Below are positions 15,462 to 22,314 of a DNA stretch of 32,579 bases, piece by piece. Below the pieces are notes generated by a model, which was not told where the DNA came from, made no database searches, and saw only the letters and a list, made by a program, of their open reading frames with translations. The first letter of the stretch is position 1, and the number at the start of each line of letters is the position of its first letter. Source of the stretch: Ardenticatenaceae bacterium (GTDB taxonomy: Bacteria > Chloroflexota > Anaerolineae > Promineifilales > Promineifilaceae); assembly GCA_020634395.1 (NCBI GenBank), contig JACKBU010000037.1, positions 1 through 32,579 of the forward strand. The letters run 5' to 3'. Both the position numbers and the translations under genes were made by a program.

Positions 15462-16346
15462 TCAGGGCGGCCATACCAACTCGGCGTTCGATACCGCTAT
15501 ACTGAACATGCGAATAGGTTGGCTATCCAGAACAGCGCGCACTTCACATGTTTTCCAGTTATTACCAATGTGCAGTCCATGCCAAAAAACGCCGCCGCCA
15601 GACCCCCCTTTCTGCACGCCTTGATTCAGCACAATCAAGGTGATTCCTTGTTCTTCAATCACCTCTTCCACACGCACCCATTCGACCCAGGTTGTCACCC
15701 CATCCCAATTAACCTGCGCCACTTCCATACCCGGCGACAGAGGCACATGCTCAATTGTTCCCATGGAAACAGACTGCACCCCAAACGCCTTGAATAAAAC
15801 TTCGCCCGACTCCCGAAAATCCAACACCAGTGTTTCCGGAAATTCTACAAACACATCAAAATTCCGCGTCGAGGCGCCGCGCAAAATAAGGTCATTATTC
15901 AGGGTATAGAGGGAAAGACGCAGTTCCAAACCAGCGGCATTTTCTTTCATCAGGCGGGGTGAAATTGGAAAATGATTGTGGGTGACGAGATACCGTTTGT
16001 TCACCAGTGTGGCATGGCTGGTGACTTGTGTAATTTCATAGCTTGTCGTCTGGTCTGAAGGTATAGGCTTGCCTCCGGACCCATATTCCAGCTTGATCCG
16101 CACGGTGGCGTTGAGAATTTTCTCCGTCTCGGCCTGACAGGCCGCGGCTGTTGCCTGGTTGGGGGCGGCGCAAGAATAGCCCAACGCCTGCTCTTCAGGC
16201 GGCGTCTCTGCGTCCGCATGGCTCAATTTTAATTGCAATGGTTTGGCCGGGGTATTTTCGGGCTGGGCAGTGGGCGAGACTTGTGTTTGACAGCCAACAG
16301 TAAACAGGAATACCCAGATGCATGTGAAAATCATATGGCTTTTCAC
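15462..16346 (-). CDS. Trypsin-like serine protease lipoprotein
   Basis: A 294-residue protein. The N-terminus is a lipoprotein signal peptide (FLFTVGCQT, acylated Cys19) followed by a Pro/Thr-rich linker. The later part looks like a trypsin-fold protease: KRYLVTHNHF (H123 or H125 as catalytic His) and QKGGSGGGVFWHG (Ser249 in a GGSGGG loop). The Asp is probably in the FDVFVEFPET or later region but is not certain. Four Cys (59, 70, 266 and the lipid Cys) may include a disulfide. GTG at 16346 with GGAGG just upstream fits better than ATG five codons in. It would sit on the outside of the membrane. It points away from the large regulator, across a shared regulatory region. Confidence 0.6.
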   Translation of the reverse strand: MKSHMIFTCIWVFLFTVGCQTQVSPTAQPENTPAKPLQLKLSHADAETPPEEQALGYSCAAPNQATAAACQAETEKILNATVRIKLEYGSGGKPIPSDQTTSYEITQVTSHATLVNKRYLVTHNHFPISPRLMKENAAGLELRLSLYTLNNDLILRGASTRNFDVFVEFPETLVLDFRESGEVLFKAFGVQSVSMGTIEHVPLSPGMEVAQVNWDGVTTWVEWVRVEEVIEEQGITLIVLNQGVQKGGSGGGVFWHGLHIGNNWKTCEVRAVLDSQPIRMFSIAVSNAELVWPP

Positions 16347-16409
16347 GGCTCCTCCCTTATTGTGCGTAACTGCGGCAATCTTTGTCCTATAAGCAGTCTC
16401 GCTTAAGGG

Positions 16410-16469
16410 GGTGATTTGCCTGTTTGTTTTCCATGACTGGAGCGTGATTTGTCGTGATAGCGCCGTGAT
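16410..16469 (+). promoter_or_regulatory. Helically phased direct repeats upstream of the SARP gene
   Basis: CGTGAT occurs at 16443, 16453 and 16464, with related CATGAC at 16432 and GGTGAT at 16410. Start-to-start distances are 22, 11, 10 and 11 bases. SARP-family regulators are known to bind heptameric direct repeats with an 11-base period just upstream of the -10 box. This array therefore is a plausible autoregulatory operator. Confidence 0.55.
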
Positions 16470-16491
16470 TTCCCAAAGTGGCGAGGCAATC

Positions 16492-16500
16492 TGCTATAAT
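16492..16500 (+). promoter_or_regulatory. Extended -10 promoter of the SARP gene
   Basis: TGCTATAAT, a perfect TATAAT with TGn extension, 102 bases before the ATG. No convincing -35 is present; the phased repeats end 25 bases upstream of the TATAAT, where an activator would touch RNA polymerase. Confidence 0.55.
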
Positions 16501-16602
16501 TTTTGATATGTAAGTCAGGGTGCTAAGTGGAATAACCCCCTCAAACCTATCGAACGCCTGCACAACCAGGGTGATTGTTCCAGTGGAGGAGGTGCGCGTT
16601 TG

Positions 16603-19600
16603 ATGGGCTGCTTATCCCTATCGCTTTTAGGTTCATTCCAAGCTGAGTTAAACGGCCGTTCCCTCCCCCTAAACAGCAATCCGGCCAAGGGGCTGCTCAT
16701 CTACCTGGTCATGAATCAAGAAAAGCCCCATCCGCGTGAAGTGCTGATGGAGCTTCTCTGGCCCGGCGCTATGCCGCGCGCGGCAAAAGCCAACCTGCGC
16801 CGTGCGCTTTACCTGCTGCGCCAGGCGTTGTCTTCAGGTAGTGAAGCCGCTGCCTGCCCCTTGATCCTGGCCGATAATCAGACCATCCAGATTCCGCCTG
16901 AGGCTGAGGTAAACCTGGATGTCCGCGCCTTTGAACAATTCGCCAAACAAGCAGGCAGTTCGTCCGACTGTGACGCGCTGCAACAAGGCATCGCGCTTTA
17001 TCGGGGCGATTTTCTGAGCGACTTTTTTCTTCCCGACAATGCGCCATTCGCCGAATGGGTCGATATGCAGCGCCGCGATTATCGCCGGCAGATGCTGCGG
17101 CTTCTTGATCGGTTGACCGCCTGGCATCTGGCAAATGCAACGTGGGACAAGGCAGAGGCAGCGGCGCGGCAGCAGTTAGCCATGGACAATTTACGGGAAA
17201 GCGCCCACCGGCAGTTGATGGCCGCGTTAGCCGGAAACGGCCGTCGCCGGGCCGCCCTCAGCCACTACGAAACGCTGTGTCAACTGCTCCTTGACGAACT
17301 GGGCATTAATCCTTCCCTGGCAACCCGGGAATTGGCGACATCTATTCGGCACGGAAAGCATGCGGCCGCCGCTATGTTGGCTCAAGGGCCGGAAATGAAA
17401 ACCCCTACCACCGCCCCCATCCCGCACAACCTTCCTGAGCAAGCCGCCACCTTTATGGGCCGCGAACTGGATCTGGCTCATCTGGCCCCTTTGCTGACTA
17501 AACCCCACACCCGCCTCATAACAGTTACCGGCCCTGGCGGCATCGGTAAAACGCAGCTCGCTATTTCTTTGGGGCACCATCTACTCGAACAACAAAAGGG
17601 GAAAGAGGCGGCTTTTCAGGCTGGTGTGTATTTCGCCCCCCTGACGGCGCTGCAAGCCGCGGAAGAAATCCCGGCAAAAATTGCCCAATCCGTCAACTTA
17701 CCTCTGGAAAGGGGGAGCTGGCGCTCGCCAAGAGAACAAGTATTAGACTTTTTGCGCCATAAGCACATGCTGCTCATTCTGGATAACTTTGAACACCTTC
17801 TGGAAGGGTCAGCTCTTGTCAAAGAAATGCTGGCGGCTGCACCGGGACTGAAACTTTTGGTGACATCGCGGGAAGCGTTGCGGTTGTATGAAGAACAAAT
17901 TTACCCGTTAAAAGGATTGCCGTATCCCAGGAAGGCTGCTATTTCGTCCCTCGATAGTGCAGAAACGTATTTGGCTGTGCAGTTGTTTATCAGGTGTGCC
18001 CGGCGCGTACTGCCCCGCTTTTTGTTAACAGCCCAAAATGCGGATGACATTGATCATTTGTGCCGGCTCGTTTGCGGGAATCCGCTGGCAATTGAACTGG
18101 CCGCCAGCTTTGTTGATAGTGTGCCGCTGCCCCAAATTGTGGTGGAAATTGAGCAAAATATCGATTTTTTAAAGACAGACCTGCGCAATGTTCAGGAACG
18201 ACACCGCAGTATGCGTGCCGTGTTTGAAACCTCATGGCGTCGCCTGAGTGACGATGAACGAGCAGTCTTGCCTTTACTTTCTGTTTTTCGCGGGGGATTT
18301 ACCCAGGAAGCGGCGGCTCAAATTGCCCAGGCGAACCGGCCCATGTTGACGCGGCTGGTACGTCGATCTCTGGTACTCTATGATGGGGAAAACGGCCGTT
18401 ATTCCCTGCACGAACTCTTACGACAATATGCCGCCAGCCAACTGGCGCCATCAGCCGAAGCAAAGATAAAAGCACGCCACGCACGCTATTACTGTCATCA
18501 ATTGCAGCAACAAGAACACGAGCTAAAGGGTGGTCGCCAATTAGAGGCCCTGGCCCTTTTGGAGGCAGATCGGGAAAACGAGCAAATGGCCTGGCGTTGG
18601 GCTGCCGTCCATCAAGACGTCGCCCTGTTAAACAACACCCTCGAAAGTCTGGCGATCTGGCACGAGATGCGCAATTTTGACGAGTATGGAGCCGACGCCT
18701 GCCAGACTGCGCTTGAGTCAATCACAGCTGACTTTCCGGAATGGTCCCTGGCAGATAGGCAAACACAATTCCTACTGGCCCGATTACAGGCATGGCAAGG
18801 TTACTTTCTCATGCAGAAGAATATACCGCTGGCCATTGCCCAGGTACAAAGCAGCCACGCGCTTCTCAAAGGATTGTCACAGAGCGGCATGGAGACGCAC
18901 AGCGAAACTGCCTTCGGTTATTTGATTTTGTGCCGGCTGGTTGACCATTATTCAACTGGATTAGACATCGCCCAAAAAAGTTTGGCGCATTACAAGGCGG
19001 CCGATGACCAGCGGGGCATGTCACGCGCCCTATTAGAAATGGGTGCTCTCGCCAACAGACTGGGCAAATACCGTCAGGCAGAAAAATGGTTCAAGAAAAG
19101 TTTGGCGATTTGCCGGCAACAGGGTGATAAGCTGGGCGAAGCCAGGGTTCTCAGCTGGGTTGGCGGAAATGCCGCCAACCTTGGGGAACTGGCGGTAGGC
19201 GAGCGAATGATGGACGAAAGCATTGCTTTGTTACAAGAATTAGGGATTTATGGACCGGTCTTCATGGGCGACCAGGCCAATCTTTTTTTTATGCAAGGGC
19301 GTTTTGCCGAATCTGAAAACATCCGCCACAAAACCATGGCTCATCATCACCATCTCGGCAAAATAAATCACGAACAAGTGGCCAAAAATATGATGGCCAT
19401 CACCAAACTCATGCGGGGAGACTACGAGCAAGCCTGTTTACTGGCTCAAGAATGTAAAGACAACCTTGGTTTTATCGGCGAGAATATTGTGGCAACCACT
19501 GGAGCGTTTGAGCTGACCGTTCTGGGCGCGGTTGCCCTGGTTCAGCGTCACCACCAAAAAGCCAAAATGTACCTGGCCGAGTCCTTGAAAAACCTACACC

Positions 19601-20004
19601 GTTCCACCTCCTTTCCTCCTATTTTAGGCCGTGCCAGCGCCATAGCGGCGATGGCAGCCCTATGGCAAGACCAACCTGATGAAGCAGAAGAACATCTTCA
19701 GGTGGTTTTGGAGTTGGTCAGCACGTTCCGGGATTACACCGCATTGATCTGGGCGCTGCCGGCTGCTGCCCTGTATCTGGCAAAAAAAGAACAAGGCGAA
19801 CGTGCTTTGACGATTTTTGCGCTGGCAAAACAAGAACCGTTTGTGGCGAACGCCCAATGGTTTGCTGATGTGGTTGGCGTCCCCCTGGCCGCGGTGGCGG
19901 CGGCGCTGCCGGCGGACACTGTGGCAGCGGCGGAGGCGCGAGCGAGCGAACTGGATAAGTGGGAAACGGCCGTTTCCCTCCTACAAGAATTGACCCTCCC
20001 CTAG
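16603..20004 (+). CDS. SARP/BTAD-NB-ARC-TPR transcriptional regulator
   Basis: A 1,133-residue AfsR-like signal-transducing regulator. Residues ~1-95 form an OmpR-like winged helix (LSLLGSFQAELNG, EVLMELLWP, ANLRRALYLLRQAL). Residues ~98-245 form the bacterial transcriptional activation domain (DVRAFEQFA, ALYRGDFLSDF, AHRQLMAALAGNGRRRAALSHYETL, LGINPS). An NB-ARC ATPase follows, with P-loop GPGGIGKT (K316), Walker B LLILDNFEH (D394), TSREAL and GNPLAIELA (492-499), and then winged-helix/DERAVLPLLSVF. The rest (~640-1060) is TPR-like helical repeats (e.g. ALLEMGALANRLGKYRQAEKWF). AGGAGGT lies 9 bases before ATG 16603. Such proteins switch transcription when the TPR part senses a ligand or partner. 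The target genes are unknown; the divergent protease lipoprotein and itself are candidates. Confidence 0.92.
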   Translation: MGCLSLSLLGSFQAELNGRSLPLNSNPAKGLLIYLVMNQEKPHPREVLMELLWPGAMPRAAKANLRRALYLLRQALSSGSEAAACPLILADNQTIQIPPEAEVNLDVRAFEQFAKQAGSSSDCDALQQGIALYRGDFLSDFFLPDNAPFAEWVDMQRRDYRRQMLRLLDRLTAWHLANATWDKAEAAARQQLAMDNLRESAHRQLMAALAGNGRRRAALSHYETLCQLLLDELGINPSLATRELATSIRHGKHAAAAMLAQGPEMKTPTTAPIPHNLPEQAATFMGRELDLAHLAPLLTKPHTRLITVTGPGGIGKTQLAISLGHHLLEQQKGKEAAFQAGVYFAPLTALQAAEEIPAKIAQSVNLPLERGSWRSPREQVLDFLRHKHMLLILDNFEHLLEGSALVKEMLAAAPGLKLLVTSREALRLYEEQIYPLKGLPYPRKAAISSLDSAETYLAVQLFIRCARRVLPRFLLTAQNADDIDHLCRLVCGNPLAIELAASFVDSVPLPQIVVEIEQNIDFLKTDLRNVQERHRSMRAVFETSWRRLSDDERAVLPLLSVFRGGFTQEAAAQIAQANRPMLTRLVRRSLVLYDGENGRYSLHELLRQYAASQLAPSAEAKIKARHARYYCHQLQQQEHELKGGRQLEALALLEADRENEQMAWRWAAVHQDVALLNNTLESLAIWHEMRNFDEYGADACQTALESITADFPEWSLADRQTQFLLARLQAWQGYFLMQKNIPLAIAQVQSSHALLKGLSQSGMETHSETAFGYLILCRLVDHYSTGLDIAQKSLAHYKAADDQRGMSRALLEMGALANRLGKYRQAEKWFKKSLAICRQQGDKLGEARVLSWVGGNAANLGELAVGERMMDESIALLQELGIYGPVFMGDQANLFFMQGRFAESENIRHKTMAHHHHLGKINHEQVAKNMMAITKLMRGDYEQACLLAQECKDNLGFIGENIVATTGAFELTVLGAVALVQRHHQKAKMYLAESLKNLHRSTSFPPILGRASAIAAMAALWQDQPDEAEEHLQVVLELVSTFRDYTALIWALPAAALYLAKKEQGERALTIFALAKQEPFVANAQWFADVVGVPLAAVAAALPADTVAAAEARASELDKWETAVSLLQELTLP

Positions 20005-20222
20005 TATTATGGACGCACTAGATGGGCAAGCCTACAAGAAACGCTGGCAGGCGGATATGAGGGATAGTTGAGGTAGCTGGGTAAAGAACGCAAAATTTAT
20101 CAGATTCAGCCTGATAGCCAAGCTAACACAGGCGGGCAAGCCAGCAAACAGAATCAGGCGGAACGGCCGTTTCTTCGCTATTCTGTCAACAGTTAACCAA
20201 TCTGTCTGATAAGGAGCAGCCC

Positions 20223-20825
20223 ATGATTATTCAGAATACTGAAGAAACAAACACTTACATTGTCCAGCCCATCGGAACCGTGCATCGCCCGGAAAATGGC
20301 TATTGCCTGCACATCGCCCCACCCTATCGCGCTGGCCTGAAGCAGCTGGAACACTTCAGCCACGTTATTGTCTTGTGGTGGGCCGACCGGCAGGCCACGC
20401 CGGAAAGCCGGAGCCAGATGACCTGTTATCCACCTTACGCGCCCGACAAGCTCACCGGCGTCTTCGCCACACGTGCCGAATATCGCCCGAACCCTATTGG
20501 CCTGACGGTCTGCGAAATCATCACCCTGGATGAAGCCAACGGCATTATTCAGGTGCGCAACGTAGACGCCTTCGAGGGCACGCCTATTCTCGACCTCAAA
20601 GGGTACTTTCCGGTCTGTGATCGCGTGAAAGGCGCCCACATTCCTGATTGGCTGGATTGGGGCTGGATTGGCTGCCTGAAGAAGGCATGGGTCTGTATGA
20701 AGAATATGAGGCGGCGCAGGCCGCCTGATCCCCTCAGCCCGGCCAGTCGCTGGCAATTTGCGCAGCCAACGACTGGCCGGGCTTTTGTTATACTTGGGGC
20801 CATCAAAGGATGGATGGCGCAATGA
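20223..20825 (+). CDS. TrmO/TsaA-like tRNA methyltransferase with frameshifted C-terminus
   Basis: A 200-residue reading of the TsaA/TrmO family (SAM-dependent N-methylation of t6A37 in tRNA in E. coli TrmO). Residues ~13-140 carry the family sequence: VQPIGTVHRP, LEHFSHVIVLWWADRQ, YPPYAPDKLTGVFATRAEYRPNPIGLTVCEI, VDAFEGTPILDLKGYFP. AAGGAG lies 6 bases before the ATG. The C-terminus is abnormal. An 11-bp tandem duplication at 20650-20671 shifts the frame; with one copy removed the protein would end ...PDWLDWLPEEGMGLYEEYEAAQAA at TGA 20726-20728. The present frame instead adds an Arg-rich tail that is translated through the gene's own terminator. The catalytic core is untouched, so activity may remain. 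Confidence 0.88.
   Translation: MIIQNTEETNTYIVQPIGTVHRPENGYCLHIAPPYRAGLKQLEHFSHVIVLWWADRQATPESRSQMTCYPPYAPDKLTGVFATRAEYRPNPIGLTVCEIITLDEANGIIQVRNVDAFEGTPILDLKGYFPVCDRVKGAHIPDWLDWGWIGCLKKAWVCMKNMRRRRPPDPLSPASRWQFAQPTTGRAFVILGAIKGWMAQ
20650..20671 (+). repeat. 11-bp tandem duplication
   Basis: GGCTGGATTGG is present twice in direct succession (20650-20660, 20661-20671). It changes the reading frame of the TrmO-like gene by +11. It looks like a recent strand-slippage event. Confidence 0.9.
20736..20789 (+). terminator. Intrinsic terminator after the TrmO-like gene
   Basis: AGCCCGGCCAGTCG (20736-20749) pairs perfectly with CGACTGGCCGGGCT (20770-20783). The 20-base loop can pair further through TGGC and GCCA. 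TTTTGTT follows. It begins 8 bases after the presumed original stop of the TrmO-like gene. Confidence 0.85.
20786..20794 (+). promoter_or_regulatory. Extended -10 before the GyrI-like/AraC pair
   Basis: TGTTATACT begins within the T-run of the terminator and ends 27 bases before the ATG at 20822. It has no clear -35. Terminator and promoter are packed together. Confidence 0.4.
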
Positions 20826-21337
20826 ATCCACAAATCGTACGCAAAGAACAGACGTGGCTGGCTGGCTTCAGTTTCTACGGCGACCCCTTCCGTCTCAGTC
20901 CTGGCTGGACGGAAGAAAACGAAATCGGCCGACTCTGGCAGCGTTTCATGGCTTACCTGGCGAGTCTGGACGAAGCAGGCCGCGCCTTCATTGCCCGGCC
21001 CGGTATAGCTTACGAAGTGCATGTCTATAATGAGGAGACGCGCAACAGCGGCCTGTTTGAAGTCTTCGTCGGCGTCGAACTGGCCAAAGGCGCGCCAATT
21101 CCCCTGGAAGCGGTTGTTAAGGTATTGCCGGCGACCACCTATGCCGTATTTACGCTGCGCGGCCAGGAAATTGTGGGTGACTGGTCGCTGGCAATTTATG
21201 GCGAATGGTTGCCTGAATCTGGCTACGAACTGGCTCACCAGTACCACATCCAGTATCACGATGGCAGCTTCAAAGGGTTCGACCACCTGGATGAATCGAG
21301 CCTGGACGTTTACGTTCCCGTCCGCCCGAAAGCGTGA
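20822..21337 (+). CDS. GyrI-like small-molecule (effector) binding protein
   Basis: A 171-residue stand-alone effector-binding domain of the GyrI/Rob C-terminal type: WLAGFSFYGDPF, then NEIGRLWQRFMAYL, IAYEVHVYNEE, LFEVFVGVEL, VVKVLPATTYAVFTLRG, and WLPESGYELAHQYHIQYHD with a final SLDVYVPVRP. These are the two beta-alpha-beta-beta repeats of the fold. Such proteins bind hydrophobic or cationic small molecules. AAGGA is 11 bases before ATG 20822; an in-frame ATG at 20810 lacks a better site. The stop is one base before the AraC gene, so the two are an operon and perhaps share a ligand. Confidence 0.82.
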   Translation: MNPQIVRKEQTWLAGFSFYGDPFRLSPGWTEENEIGRLWQRFMAYLASLDEAGRAFIARPGIAYEVHVYNEETRNSGLFEVFVGVELAKGAPIPLEAVVKVLPATTYAVFTLRGQEIVGDWSLAIYGEWLPESGYELAHQYHIQYHDGSFKGFDHLDESSLDVYVPVRPKA

Positions 21338-21338
21338 C

Positions 21339-22208
21339 ATGGCCTTTCTGGAAGCGTTTCCCGAAGCGACCGCGACGCAGTTGGCGATGGCGACGGCCGT
21401 GCAGTTCATCGAAAACCATCTACACGCTGACATCAAAGTAGCCGATATGGCCATGGCCGTTCACTATTCCCTCTTCCACTTTTGCCGCATCTTCAACCAG
21501 GTCACCCATCACCCCCCTTACGACTACCTTGTCCGCCGCCGTCTGACAGAGGCGGCACACCGGCTGGCAGACGGCGCACGTGTCACCGAGGTCGCTCTGG
21601 ATTGCCAATTTGGCAGCCCGGAAGCGTTCTCGCGGGCCTTCAAACGTCTGTTTGGTCTGCTGCCCAGCCAGTGGCAAAAATCAGGCTGGATTGATCCCCG
21701 CTGCTTTATGACGCCGCTCACCCCGACGCACCTGACCCATCGTAGCCATGCGGCAAGTGTGCGGCCGCAGGTAGTAGAACGGCCGTCGCGCACGTTAACC
21801 GGTCTGATGACGGCCGTGGATGAAGAGGCAACGGCCGTGTCTGCCCTGTGGCGACAGATGCGTGAGTGTTTGGGCGATGCGCTGGCGCAGCAGCCGGCCT
21901 GGGCTGTGTGTCACTACCTGCCCCACTATCCCCAAACCGGCGTTTATTACCTGGCCGCCGTGGAATCAGCCGCCAACATCGCTTTTCCCCCTGTGCTGGT
22001 TAACAAGACAATGCCGTCCGGCCTGTATGCCTGTTTCCCGCTCCCCGCCTCCGTTGCCGCGCGTCAACTCCTGAACGATTATATTTATCAGACCTGGCTG
22101 CCGCAGTCCAGGTACCAGCTCAGCTACCCACTGGAGGTTTTAGCTTTTACGGGGTGGACAGTGGAGCCTGTGTCCGCCACCCTGGAAATCCCCATCAGGC
22201 CAGTGTGA
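21339..22208 (+). CDS. AraC-family regulator with Rob/GyrI-like effector domain
   Basis: A 289-residue regulator. Residues ~10-115 form the AraC double helix-turn-helix: AVQFIENHLHADIKVADMAMAVHYSLFHFCRIFNQV, then YLVRRRLTEAAHRLADGARVTEVALDCQFGSPEAFSRAFKRLFGLLPSQWQ. Residues ~140-289 are a GyrI-like effector domain (SALWRQM, GVYYLAAVES, MPSGLYACFPLPAS, YQLSYPLEVLAF, LEIPIRPV). This is the Rob/MarA-with-sensor architecture. The ATG starts one base after the upstream stop (TGACATG), which indicates coupled translation; a longer in-frame reading from 21021 is a shadow of the GyrI gene. Likely targets are efflux or stress genes, not visible here. Confidence 0.9.
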   Translation: MAFLEAFPEATATQLAMATAVQFIENHLHADIKVADMAMAVHYSLFHFCRIFNQVTHHPPYDYLVRRRLTEAAHRLADGARVTEVALDCQFGSPEAFSRAFKRLFGLLPSQWQKSGWIDPRCFMTPLTPTHLTHRSHAASVRPQVVERPSRTLTGLMTAVDEEATAVSALWRQMRECLGDALAQQPAWAVCHYLPHYPQTGVYYLAAVESAANIAFPPVLVNKTMPSGLYACFPLPASVAARQLLNDYIYQTWLPQSRYQLSYPLEVLAFTGWTVEPVSATLEIPIRPV

Positions 22209-22231
22209 GCCGCTTCCGCCAGAACAAGACG

Positions 22232-22283
22232 ACGGCCGTTCCCTATATAATGGGCAAAACGGCCGTTTGTCTGAAACGGCCGT
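22232..22283 (+). repeat. Cluster of three ACGGCCGT palindromes at a gene start
   Basis: ACGGCCGT occurs at 22232-22239, 22259-22266 and 22276-22283, the last two extended to AACGGCCGTT. They surround a TATATAAT at 22244-22251 that could be the -10 of the beta-helix gene. The octamer is frequent throughout the window, but this is the tightest cluster. Confidence 0.7.
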
Positions 22284-22314
22284 TCACGAACCAAAAGATA
22301 GGGAGTGGATGACA

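Noticed and set aside
20009..20071. A 20-codon frame beginning MDALDGQAYKKRWQAD
   Set aside because: The start recalls N-termini of some bacterial proteins and might be a relic, but it is too short and stops at once; not enough to call a gene.
20549..21454. A 301-codon minus-strand frame over the TrmO-like and GyrI-like genes
   Set aside because: Shadow of two recognisable plus-strand genes.
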